From the NCBI GenBank assembly GCA_963693285.1, contig OY848918.1, forward strand, positions 2,053,501 to 2,117,500: 64,000 nucleotides of DNA, given 5' to 3'. Under the pieces are notes generated by a model. That model was given only the letters and a program-made list of their open reading frames with translations. It had not been told where the DNA came from and did no database searches. Each line of letters starts with the position of its first letter. The first letter of the stretch is position 1. Below, piece by piece: positions 37,317-48,268 of the stretch. The position numbers and the translations under genes were made by a program. Source of the DNA: Xestospongia muta (lineage: Eukaryota > Porifera > Demospongiae > Haplosclerida > Petrosiidae).

Positions 37317-37762
37317 ATGAAAGAATTATATCTTAACTTTCTTTGGTTCCTAATATGGACAACAACAGGGCAAGGTAAAAAAGTGGTATATTCCCTTCAG
37401 TTAAAAATTCCCACTTTTATTATTTATATAGTTATTGAGAGCCCACATTCACAGATTGCTCTACCTGATACTAATGTGACATTTACTTGTAGAGGTAAAG
37501 GTAGTCACAGTATTCTTTACTTTGAGAAACCAGACACTAATCCTATGACTGATGATCCACCTCTTGTCAAAACCAACCTCAATAATTATAACATCTTCAT
37601 TGAGTTAGCTCCTCCAGTCATTGAAAATGGGGCCAAATCATTTAATTGTACTATCAGAGTTCTTGCTACTCCTGAAAATAATCTTATAGAGTTTTTCTGT
37701 TGATTTGTTGGACTCAAAGAATCATATGACACTGACAGATCAGTACTGACTGTTGCTAATGG
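37317..37762 (+). pseudogene. B-type leader and Ig exons with a nonsense mutation
   Basis: Leader 37317-37374 (MKELYLNFLW..., ending TTGQ) and Ig exon 37433-37762 are nearly identical to B2. In the Ig exon CGA has become TGA right after EFFC, so the domain is cut at its second cysteine. The following FN3 exon begins near 37,852 and is replaced after a few codons by repeat R2. The leader ends phase 1 and the E3 exon starts phase 1, so a leader-to-E3 splice that skips the Ig exon would be in frame. Confidence 0.7.
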
Positions 37763-37867
37763 TGAGATATAATTTAAAACAAGATTATAATTGTAAAACA
37801 TCAAGATTTTTCCTTCATATTGTGTGCATGCAATGATCTTCTTTCGTTTAGAAACTCCATCTTCTCC

Positions 37868-38015
37868 ATCAAAGTTTGATTATAGTATGTCCCTTTTCCT
37901 TAGCAACAACATTAGCACATTTTTATTTGCTAATTACTAGGGTTATCCTCTATTTGGTATTATATATCCTTTATTTGTTATATAATTGACATCAAAATAT
38001 GTAAATATAATAGCA
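37868..38015 (+). repeat. Interspersed repeat R2
   Basis: An element of about 145 bases (GGGTTATCCTCTATTTGG... ATTGACATCAAAATATG) lying in the FN3 exon of the chimera. Related copies in either orientation occur repeatedly in the 42.7-62.4 kb array (for example about 42,960-43,080 forward; 43,545-43,655 and 44,860-44,990 reverse). Short, non-coding and dispersed, so MITE-like; I did not find clear terminal repeats. Confidence 0.55.
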
Positions 38016-38026
38016 GCTATATTATT

Positions 38027-38590
38027 TTGTCAATTAATGTTAAGAAAATAACAATTGCTTTCTATATAATAGGTACAGTTCTATTATTGTTACTTCTCTT
38101 CGTACTCTATCAATCTAATCAACATTGTCAACCGAACCAAGCTATTGATCAAGGACTACACCACACTGAACTAGTGTATAACAACTATTCTGGCAGCTCT
38201 CCTGCACAAGTCAAGGATGATTCATACCGTCAACCAAACCAAGCTATTGATCAAGGACTACACCACACTGAACTAGTGTATAACAACTATTCTGGCAGCT
38301 CTCTTGCACAAGTCAAGGATGATTCATACCGTCAACCGAACCAAGTTATTGATCAAGGACTACACCACACTGAACTAGTGTATAACAACTATACTAGCAC
38401 CTATCCTGTACAAGTCAAGGATGACCCATATTGTCAACCAAACCAAGCTATTGATCAAGGACTACACCACACTGAACTAGTGTGCACCAACTACACTTGT
38501 GGCTATCCGGTACAAGTCAATGATGACCCATATTATCTACTATTACTATTATACTATTCTTTTACTACTACTATTATACTATTCTTTTAA
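38027..38590 (+). CDS. E3: transmembrane segment with four 34-residue tyrosine repeats
   Basis: Open for 187 codons. The likely exon starts after the acceptor ATATAATAG at 38,071 and reads GTVLLLLLLFVLYQ (membrane helix). Four 102-base repeats follow, starting at about 38,129, 38,231, 38,333 and 38,435. Each repeat encodes QPNQAIDQGLHHTELVYNNY plus a QVKDD(S/P)Y segment, giving two or three tyrosines per unit. VYNN fits the pYxN (Grb2-type SH2) consensus. The protein ends in a second hydrophobic run (YYLLLLLYYS..., ILFF) derived from a TAC/TAT-rich microsatellite. The partner exon is probably the leader at 37,317, with or without the broken Ig exon. E1 and E2 are broken relatives. Function unknown; a multivalent SH2-docking tail is inferred. 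Confidence 0.6.
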   Translation: MSINVKKITIAFYIIGTVLLLLLLFVLYQSNQHCQPNQAIDQGLHHTELVYNNYSGSSPAQVKDDSYRQPNQAIDQGLHHTELVYNNYSGSSLAQVKDDSYRQPNQVIDQGLHHTELVYNNYTSTYPVQVKDDPYCQPNQAIDQGLHHTELVCTNYTCGYPVQVNDDPYYLLLLLYYSFTTTIILFF

Positions 38591-38672
38591 TAAAATTTAA
38601 AGTACTTTTACCTAATATACGGAGTATGCCAGTCATACCAGTATTATTTTGTCAATATAATGTTTCAGTACA

Positions 38673-38692
38673 CGATCGTTCACTATAACCAC
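38673..38692 (+). promoter_or_regulatory. Conserved promoter box, copy 4, upstream of B2
   Basis: Box plus CCACGTGG, in the duplicated segment 38,610-38,800. No D gene lies on its left here; a fragment of D5 ectodomain sequence (AAATTTAAAGTACTTTTACC) abuts it at 38,590-38,610, marking the duplication joint. Confidence 0.55.
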
Positions 38693-38955
38693 GTGGGTTC
38701 GTATCAATGTTATATATATAATTAAGACAAATCAGTCTTCATGTAATAAACATTCTTTACTGAATCTATTTTATGATTGTTTTAGAAGCAAAATTGTTTA
38801 CTTTTATTTATTGAACTTTCTAGGAATGAACAACAGCTGGTGTACGTTCAAAAGTAAATGATAATTCTCCATGTAGCAGAATACAATCAGTGGAGCTATC
38901 CAGAGAATCGGTCACTGCAGCTTGTAAGAGAATACAGTGAAAGGCATCTTAAGAA

Positions 38956-41900
38956 ATGAAAGAATTATATCTTAACTTTCTTTGGTTCCTAATATGGACA
39001 ACAACAGGGCAAGGTAAAAAAGTGGTATATTCCCTTCAGTTAAAAATTCCCACTTTTATTATTTATATAGTTATTGAGAGCCCACATTCACAGATTGCTC
39101 TACCTGATACTAATGTGACATTTATTTGTAGAGGTAGAGGTAGTCACAGTATTCTTTACTTTGAGAAACCAGACACTAATCCTATGACTGATGATCCACC
39201 CCTTGTCAAAACCAACCTCAATAATTATAACATCTTCATTGAGTTAGCTCCTCCAGTCATTGAAAATGGGGCCAAATCATTTCATTGGACTATCAGAGTT
39301 CTTGCTACTCCTGAAAATAATCTTACAGAGTTTTTCTGTCGATTTGTTGGACTTGAAGAATCATATGACACCGATAGATCAGTACTAACTGTTGCTAATG
39401 GTAAGATATAATTTAAAACAAAATTATAATTGTAAAACGATAAATCTTATCCTCTGTATTGTGTGCATGTAATGTGATCCTCTCTCATTTAGAAAGTCTA
39501 TCTTTTCCTGGTATACCTCAAGTGTTGATGAGTAACCTTACTTACATGTTGATATCTTGGTCTCCACCATGGGTTTATTCTGTTTATAACTACAATGTGT
39601 CCATTACTAATACTACTACTGGTATTACTACTATATACATCACTCATAATAATGTATTAATATTGTCTCGTAATGGACAACCACTGGATCAATGTCATAC
39701 TCTGGAAATAGTAGTTACAGCTAATACTGATGTGGGTTCTACAACTAATAACATTTTTTATGGAGGATTTCCTAAAAGTACATAACTATTGTATATTATT
39801 ATTAAATTATAATTAATTATTTCCATAGCCTTGTCACCAGTGAAAGAAGAAACAATTAGAATTGATATATATCAAAGACAAAATGGCAGCATAAGGACAG
39901 AGATAACATTTAGTGTACGTAATATAAAGTGCACTGTTATAAGTTGTACACTGAATTCTCTAGAAACCTGATGTTTGTTCATATCAAGTACTTAAGTATA
40001 GTTATTCTGTAAAAGAACAGAACAATACTAATACAACATGGAGGAATTATACAACTTCTATCCCTGCATTAAATATTGAGGGACTTAAGAAGAACTGGTA
40101 CTATCAACTTGTTTTACAAGTATGGGATGTGAACATTCCAGATATGGTTTATGAGACAAACAAAACATTTTGTAAGTACCATAATATCATTGTTGCTCTT
40201 ACATATGTTTTCGATTATTTTACAAGAAGTTTAAAGTTGCAAGTCTGTGTTGTTGTTACGCAAATCTTTTTTCTCTTTTCCTGTTAACACTGCAATGCTT
40301 TATATTGTATAGTCATTGTTCTAATATAACTCCAATATACTAATTATATAGTGTTTACACGAACAGTTAAGATGAGGCCAGTTGACAAACTAGACAATTG
40401 TATCTTTACACAATGTCATAACAAATGTTAATAGTTACCATACCACAGTTCAATTAACTTTTAGGATAAACATGTTTACTGCTTTTATTGTTTTTGACAA
40501 CAATGTCTTTCAAGAACAAAAACTTTCACTTCATGCACATAATCACAACTAGTGATTCAACAATAGGAAGATAAATTAAACTGTCAAACTTCCTAGAAGT
40601 TGTACATGTTGTTGATTATATAGTACAGTAACTAGAAGTTATGATATGTCTCTGTTATCTTTAGGCACATCTTTTGTTAGTTCTACGAAGGCAACAACAG
40701 GTAGATTTAATATTAATATAATGATATCACTATACAGTCCAGTAAAATGTGTCAACTCTTATAATTTGTCATTGTTTTTGTAGGTACTCATATAACAGAT
40801 ACTACTGCCACTAATACTAGTAGTAGTACTACTAATACTGCTGCTTCAACAGGTATAGTACACTATAATACTGATAGAGTACAGTATTTAACATAAATTA
40901 GCTAAGTCATGAAGTACTTTAAAAATGACTGACTTACTCTAAAAGGAAGAATGGAGAGTGTTAATATCTACATAGTATTTCTACAGTTGAAGAAATATTC
41001 TAGTTTATTTTATGACATCATACCATGCCTTTTCTAAATAAAATTTAATTAAATTAACTTTTGCAACAATATTTTCTTTCATTATCATTAATTTATTGAT
41101 ATAAGTAACAGATCAATGCCTAAAGTATTATTTCAAATGTTTTTTGCTTGTAATTAGAAGGTAAATATATCATTGATATAATGTTACAAAATATTAAGTA
41201 TACAATAATAAAAAAGACCATTACATTGTTAACTGTTAATTAACAAGTCATCTATGTATCTTTTTATTACTAGATAAAGATTTAGTTTTACTTATTGGAG
41301 GAGTAACAGGAGCAGGATTGTCTATTATAGTTATCATTGCTGTCCTGACATGTGCATTTATTATGTTATGTATTTTGGTCATAAGAATACACAAAAGATT
41401 GCAACAAAACAGTAAGATAAAGTATTTTGATAAAATATTAATCAAGTATTTCATTTATAGTTAATGTTAATGAAGACCCTGAGAAAGGAGATTTTAATAA
41501 AAAAGAAGAACTACAATTTTGTGAAGAAAAGAAAAACCGAGAAAGAAAATACATTGTCCCTCAAGTGATGGCCACAAATCCCATATATGAGGGTAACTCC
41601 TCTGTCTATGAATGTCTACCTGAAATGAGAGATCTGAAGAGTGTGTCTGAACAGCCAATACATCATCCTACTTCAATGTACTTAGAAATTCCCCCACAAG
41701 TTAGTTTGAAAAGATTATAAGTTTACACTTAAGGCAAGAGAATATAGTATAATTTATCATAACATTGATTATCTTATTTCAATTCTTATTAAACACAAAT
41801 CCTAAGATATCACAATAATCACTGTTGATATCAATAATAAGTGTTTTGACCAGAATTATAATATATAATATTATGAAGTATCACCTACATATCACATTGA

Positions 41901-42288
41901 TGTAATTGTATTCAAATTACAATAATAAGTACATGAATAGAAACTATGATATTATATGTTCATTGTTCATACATTTCTGTCATTTATCATCCATCTGTTA
42001 TTGCTTATTCATCCATCATAGGTACCTCCTCCTCGTAAGATGAGTATCGACAGTCCAGGTATCAAATCAGGCACTCAGCTGTCATTATCCAAGTTACCTG
42101 GCAATACCAGTGTGGGCGGTATTGATCATACTGATAATGAGGAGTACATGTACATGAAAGGAAGTAATGGACAACCTCGGTACCTCAAGTCTCCTGTGAT
42201 GAAGCTAAGAATGGAGGGGATGTCAGATGAGAAGAGACTTCAGATAAAGGCAGTGAGGAATGACAATAACAAAGAAGAGAAACAGTAA
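38956..42288 (+). CDS. Gene B2: Ig-FN3-FN3 receptor with long ITIM/NPxY/YxxM tail
   Basis: Ten exons join without a stop into 571 residues: 38956-39013, 39071-39400, 39493-39777, 39829-39914, 39964-40171, 40665-40700, 40784-40852, 41274-41411, 41461-41699, 42022-42288. Signal peptide 1-19, Ig 20-129 (Cys in FIC and EFFC), FN3 130-224 and 225-322, Thr/Ser stalk 323-357, membrane helix about 371-394. The 177-residue tail carries RKYIVPQV, NPIY (443-446, NPxY type), SVYECL (451-456) and SMYLEI (475-480). The last two match the ITIM consensus and their tyrosines are 24 residues apart. It also has a proline-rich IPPQVPPPRK junction and EYMYM (Y525-M528, YxxM, PI3-kinase type). In studied families ITIMs recruit SHP-type phosphatases; that role here is inferred. 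The ectodomain is almost that of B1, so B1/B2 resemble paired receptors. The stalk/TM/tail exons are re-duplicated three times downstream. Confidence 0.85.
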
Positions 42289-43057
42289 CTTATATTATTA
42301 ACAGTGTCACAGTCTTAACACAAAAAATATGTTTGCTGAAAACAGTTAAATATTGTGTGTTGTTATAGCAACAGATCATGTGTGGTAATTAGAACTGACT
42401 ATTATACTCAGGAGTCCATTGTGACATAAACTTTATGTGCTCCTGTTATATTAATTGTTTGATTTAATATTTTTTGTTGTTATTCATTAATTAACATATT
42501 TCATAATGATATCAACCATTGATGTACTTAGCCATCTCCTGCCCTAATTATTACTACTAATAATATTAGATCTCCTGCCCTAATTAATGATATCAGTTTA
42601 TATTTGACATATACTATAGCTTATTAACAAAAGTTCAATGCAAATAAATAAACAAACAATATGTTATATTAAATAATAAAGTAAATCATTAAACTACAAC
42701 AAAACAGGTGCTGTTATATTTACATATTTTGATGTCAACTGAGAGGACACACCCATTACTTCACCCATTTTAGGCCAATAGTAACAGGAAAGAGAAGAGG
42801 TCAACACGAAGTCCCAAAGTAAGAACCTCTAAGTTGTCACTCTCACATTTGTCTCTACAATTTTCTCTAGTCACCTGTTCCAATTAGTGATGACTCAGAT
42901 AATAATGGTGCCTTTTTATTTGGTAACAAGACATGTCCACACCCATCAGATCAAATCAAGGTTTGACAATATTATGTCCATGCTCCCTAGCAACAAAATA
43001 ACCACATTTTCATTTGCTAGTTATTAGGATTATCCTCTATTTGATGTTATATATCCT
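42289..43057. other. B2 3' flank and inverted F exon copy
   Basis: Contains duplicated TCTCCTGCCCTAATTA stretches (about 42,534 and 42,571). About 42,770-42,960 is an inverted copy of the F-side sequence at about 44,030-44,225, including a plus-strand exon-like stretch 42,872-42,960 (VPISDDSDNN..., SDQIK) with CTCTAG acceptor and GTTTGA donor. Recurs in every unit. Confidence 0.45.
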
Positions 43058-46000
43058 TTATTTGTTATAAATTACACATATACTTAATACCTTTTTTATA
43101 TTAACAGGGACCTCACTATAACCAGGTGTATCAAGAACATTCTCTAACTGAGGAGGTAGAGGGGAGGGTAAAGAAATGACATCGACAGCTGGTTTGGTTG
43201 TAACATAATTTGTATCAGGTAATGTCCTCTACAATATAAGTCCACATGTACTTATTACATTAAACAATACACATATTTATAATATATAATATATTGTACT
43301 ATAGGATGTGTCATTGATACAATAAATAGAATTACTCACCAGGTCAGTTAAGGGCTCAGCATATGTTGAAGTTGTTGAGACGTTGTCTTAAGAAAGGGTT
43401 TGAAATCTTTCTGGTGTCTGATAGGTTGAATCACCTTGAAGCTAAAAGAAGGAGATTAAACAATGTGGATTTAATCATGTAATAATATATGTTATATTAG
43501 ATAATAAAGTAAATCATTGTACAACAAACAACTGGTGTATATATTTACATATTTTGATGTCAACTCTATAACAAATAATGGGATATATAAACCAAATAGA
43601 GGATAACCCTATTAATTAGCAAATAACAATTGTGGCTATGTTGTCAGTAGTGAATATACAATATATTGTACTATAGAATGTGTCATTGATACAATAAGTA
43701 GAATCTGGTCATTCAATGGCTCAGCATATGCTGAAGTTGTTGGGTCATTGTCTTGAGGGAATGTTTAAAGTTTTTCTGGTGTCTGATAAGTTTGATCACC
43801 TTGAGGGATTAGGACATTGTAGAATGGAAAGATCATTAACTAATTACAAGAATTGATAACATAAATGTACTATCACATGTACATGTAGATAATACATGTA
43901 AAATATTACCTTCTTTTTTGCTGATCTTATCTCACTCATTTCAGTGTACAAACGAGTACTTGTATCATCTTTACTTTCATTCTGATAAAGTTATTATCAT
44001 TAAAAATATCATACTATAATCTAACCTTGACTTGATCTGATGGATCAAGATGTCTTGTTACCAAATAAAAAGGTACCATTATTATCTAAATCATAACTAA
44101 TTGGAAGAGATGGTAAAGGAGACTAGAAAAAATTGGGAGAGATAAATGTGAGAGTGACAACTTGTTATGTTCTTATTTTAGGATTTTATGTTGAGCCCTT
44201 CTCTTTCCTGTTACTATTGGTTTAAAATAGGTGAAGTAATAGGTGTGTCTTCTCATTACACATATACTCAATCTTTTTTATATTAACAGGTACCTCACTA
44301 TAATCAGGTATATCAACAACATTCTCTAACTGAGGAGAGTGTGCAGTAGTAGAAAATAGGGAGGGTAAAGAAATGACATCGACAGCTGGTTTGGTTGTGA
44401 CATAATTTGTATCAGGTAATATCCTCTACAAAAGAAGTCCACATCTACATATTACATTAAACAATACACGTATTTATAATATACAATATATTGTACTATA
44501 GGATATGTCATTGATACAATAAATAGAATTACTCACCTTGTCAGTTAAGGGCTCAACATATGCTGAAGTTGTTGGGACATTGTCTTGAGGGAATGTTTAA
44601 AGTTTTTCTGGTGTCTGATAAGTTTGATCACCTTGATGCATTAGGACATTATCTCGAGGAAGGGTTTGAAGTTTTTCTGACATCTGATAAAATGGATCAC
44701 CTTGAAGCTAAAAGAAGGAGAGTTCATAGTTTAGGCATCTGATAGGTTGGATCACCTTGAGACTAAGGGAAGGAAAGTAAATAGTGTGGATTTAATCATG
44801 TAATAATATATGCTATATTAGATAATAAAGTAAATCATTAGACTACAACAAACAGCTGTTATATTTACATATTTTGATGTCAAATAGATAACAAATAAAG
44901 AAAATATAACATTAAATAGAGGATAACCCTATTAATTAGCAAATAATAATTGTGGCTGTGTTGTCACTAGGGAACATGGACATTTTCAACATAACCAACA
45001 GTTTATACAACAAGAAAACAATATGTAAACATGTACTCGTGTTATCATATCTATAACTCCATGCTTTTGTGTATCCATTCATCCTAAACAACTGATATAT
45101 ATCTATCTATCCATAGTTACATAAACATGTTATAAATGTACAAATGTTGTTCTTTATATGGTATTGAGTAATTAGTTGTAGTTTCAGATACATGTTGTGA
45201 CGTATGATGTACTCATATAATTTATGACCAAATAAGGATATATTATATGTCACTAATTTACTATATATATAGTATCAGTGTCGATAGTAAAGAAGATTTA
45301 CTGTCATTTAAAATATGTCGGAGTGGAATATTAATTAATTAATGGTTATTACAATACATATTTATAACCTCACTGTGAGGTAGTCATAATAGTTAGAGTA
45401 GAGCAGTAATTTTGACAAATGACGAAAAAACCAAGAGCAGCTGTAAATATTAATTTAACAGCAAGTCATTGTCAAAGTTATAAGTATAATTTGTTAAAGT
45501 ACTATAATATTGAACACTACAATAACACATGTACAGTAACAAGACATACAATAGAGTAACAAGTAGTAGTAGGTACTATGTCTATCACATGTACAGCACA
45601 GGTCTATGTCTACCTCATTAGGTTGATAATACTGGTTAGCTATAATGTATTCATGTTGGATCTAAAATAAAAAGAATATTGATTGATAATAAGTAAGATA
45701 TGAACTATATATGTACATTGACTTTATGTATATAAACTTCCTATTAATTATTTAAGATAAACAGTCTCAGGACATACGATACTTAGGAACCTTTAAAACA
45801 AACATTAGGATTGTGTATATAATTAATGACATAAATTACGACACTATCTTAATATAAACACACATACATTATCAGTAAACATGATATCATATATAATATA
45901 TTAGAGTAACTAGGACAGATCTGCTGACTGTTAATATAATCTACTCTAGTCTTTGACATATCTTGATGAGTGAGATAGTCATCAACACACTATGTCAGTG

Positions 46001-46445
46001 AGGAGATATATAGTTAGTGTTTAATATATTGTACCTTAGGAACTGAACTGAACTCTGACCCTCTTTACTAAAATATATTGTTATTTAAAATAATGAATAA
46101 ACATTATTTACTTACTTTAAGTTTAAATTTTCTGTGGTAATGTCTATATAAACAGAACTATATATCAATGTACTAGTAATATATGTTATTAGTATGTAAT
46201 ATATGTCATTATGATGTAACGTAATGTTACAAGTACATTACTTATAACAACAAGTATTCTGTCAAAAATAACTCAAAGTACCTTTTAATTTATATGTATA
46301 CCATCTCTTTTTAAAGTACACAATACATAGTACACATAACAAGATACCAGTGATCAGTACTAGTCCAAGAACTCCACCTACTACTGCTACTATAGTGATC
46401 CTCTGAGTATTCATAATAATATCAGTAGTAGGTGTGGATTGAGTA
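43058..46445 (-). pseudogene. F1: minus-strand receptor TM and tyrosine-tail exons, no ectodomain
   Basis: From 5' to 3': 46282-46445 (membrane exon, VAVVGGVLGLVLITGILLC, then a basic stretch), 46116-46143, a 33-base exon near 46,035 that is five bases longer than in F3/F4 and so breaks the frame, an exon near 45,920-45,985 (DDYLTH, VDYINS) whose donor GT has become AT, an exon near 45,610-45,660 (HEYIIANQYYQPNE), tail exons with DPTYQTPE, SAYAEP and DTNYVTT motifs at 43,100-44,760 (several with stops), and a RLYTEM exon near 43,913-43,985. The terminal stretch reads PGYSEVPVNIKK and stops at 43,058-43,060, overlapping AATAAA. No leader or extracellular domain exists on this strand. Probably a decaying remnant of another receptor tail. 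Confidence 0.55.
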
Positions 46446-46494
46446 CTTAATTATTAGTACTGATCACTGGTATCCTACTTGATGATAATTACAT

Positions 46495-46521
46495 TATATC
46501 TTTTATTAAATAAAAGATATA
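46495..46521. repeat. 27-base palindrome at unit end
   Basis: TATATCTTTTATT followed by AAATAAAAGATATA is self-complementary except at the centre. The same palindrome is at about 52,474-52,500 and 63,890-63,917. About 40 bases to its left the segment ATTAGTACTGATCACTGGTATCC is an inverted copy of part of the F membrane exon. This looks like the rearrangement joint that removed the F ectodomain. Confidence 0.6.
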
Positions 46522-46649
46522 ATATATGCTGTTATATAATAAGAAACTAATAGTAATATTAATTTATAATATTATATATTATCTAGATTTAATATTATAA
46601 TATTATAGTACAGTAACTAGAAGTTATGATATGTCTCTGTTATCTTTAG

Positions 46650-48268
46650 GCACATCTTTTGTTAGTTCTACGAAGGCAACAACAGGTAGATTTAATATTA
46701 ATATAATGATATCACTATACAGTCCAGTAAAATGTGTCAACTCTTATAATTTGTTATTGTTTTTGTAGGTACTCATATAACAGATACTATTGCCACTAAT
46801 ACTAGTAGTAGTAGTACTAATACTGTTGCTTGAACAGGTATAGTACACTATAGTACAGATAGAGTACAACTTTAACATAAAATAGCTTAGCCATGAAGTA
46901 TTATAAAAATGACTGACTCATTCTGAAAGAAAGAATGGATAGTGTTAATATCTACATAGTATTTCCACAGTTGAAGAAATATTTAAGTTTATTTTATGAC
47001 ATCATATCACACCTTTTCTAAATAAAATTAATTAAATTAACTTTTGCAACAATATTTTCTTTCATTATCATTAATTTATTGATATAAGTATCAGATCAAT
47101 GCCCAAAGTATTATTTCAAATGTTGTTTTGCTTGTAATTAGAAGGTAAATATATTATTGATATAATGTTACAAAATATTAAGTATACAATAATATAAAGA
47201 CCATTACTTTGTTAACTGTTAATTAACAAGTCATCTATGTATCTTTTTATTACTAGATAAAGATTTAGTTTTACTTATTGGAGGAGTGACAGGAGCAGGA
47301 TTGTCTATTATAGTTATCATAGCTATCCTGACATGTGCATTTATTATGTTATGTATTTTGGTCATCAGAATACATAAAAAATTGCAACAAAACAGTAAGA
47401 TAAAGTATTTTGATAAAATATTAATCTGTTATTTTATTTATAGTTAATGTTAATGAAGACCCTGAGAAAGGAGACTTTAATAAAAAAGAGGAACTAGAAT
47501 TTTGTGAAGAAAAGAAAAACCAAGAAAGAAAATACACTGTCCCTCAAGTGATGGCCACAAATCCTATATATGAGAGTAACACTGTCTATGAATGTCTACC
47601 TGAAATGAAAGATCTGAAGAGCGTGTCTGAACAGCCAATACACCATCCTACTTCAATGTACTTAGAAATTCCCCCACAAGTTAGTTTGAAAAGATTATAA
47701 GTTTACACTTAAGGCAAGACAATATAGTATAATTTATCATAACATTCATTATCTTATTTCAATTCTTATTAAACACAAATCCTAAGATATCACAATAATC
47801 ACTGTTGATATCAATAATAACTGTTTTGACCAGAATTATAATATATAATATTATGAAGTATCATCTACATATTACATTGATGTGATTGTATTCAAATTTC
47901 AATAATAAGTACATGAATAGAAACTATGATATTATATGTTCATTGTTCATACATTTCTGTCATTTATAATCCATCTGTTGTTGCTTATTCATCCATCATA
48001 GGTACCTCCTCCTCGTAAGATGAGTATTGACAGTCCAGGTATCAAATCAGGCACTCAGCTGTCATTATCCAAGTTACCTGGCAATACCAGTGTGGGCGGT
48101 ATTGATCATACTGATAATGAAGAGTACATGTACATGAAAGGAAGTAATGGACAACCTCGGTACCTCAAGTCTCCTGTGATGAAGCTAAGAATGGAGGGGA
48201 TGTCAGATGAGAAGAGACTTCAGATAAAGGCAGTGAGGAATGACAATAACAAAGAAGAGAAACAGTAA
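46650..48268 (+). pseudogene. B2-type stalk/TM/tail cassette II, no ectodomain
   Basis: Exons 46650-46685, 46769-46837, 47257-47394, 47444-47679, 48002-48268 correspond to B2 exons 6-10 with splice sites and phases kept. The second stalk exon has TGA for TCA, but it is symmetric (phase 1-1) and could be skipped. The membrane and tail exons are fully open. The tail lacks one serine codon, changing SSVYECL to NTVYECL; SMYLEI, NPIY and EYMYM remain. There is no leader, Ig or FN3 exon. It is either dead or an alternative 3' cassette for the B2 ectodomain about 6 kb upstream. Confidence 0.6.

Noticed and set aside
38129..38536. CRISPR-like array
   Set aside because: The 102-base periodic repeat is coding, without spacers, in an intron-containing eukaryotic locus.
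41160..41163. Possible 3-base micro-exon AAG between TAATTAG and GTAAAT in the B2 intron before the membrane exon
   Set aside because: Conserved in all units, but exons 7 and 8 already join in frame without it and the whole intron is conserved by recent duplication.
41248..41454. Minus-strand 68-codon frame over the B2 membrane exon (also 53,210 and 58,730)
   Set aside because: Antisense to an exon with clear membrane helix and flanking GT/AG sites on the plus strand.
42040..42288. 82-codon frame starting MSIDSPGIKS as a separate small gene (also 48,020; 53,999; 59,521)
   Set aside because: It is the 3' part of the last B2 tail exon; the frame extends upstream to the acceptor at 42,021 and joins exon 9 in phase.
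44560..44742. 60-codon plus-strand frame (MLKLLGHCLE..., also 50,539)
   Set aside because: Reverse complement of the F exons encoding LQGD-TYQTPE and SAYAEP; those have splice sites and conserved motifs on the minus strand.
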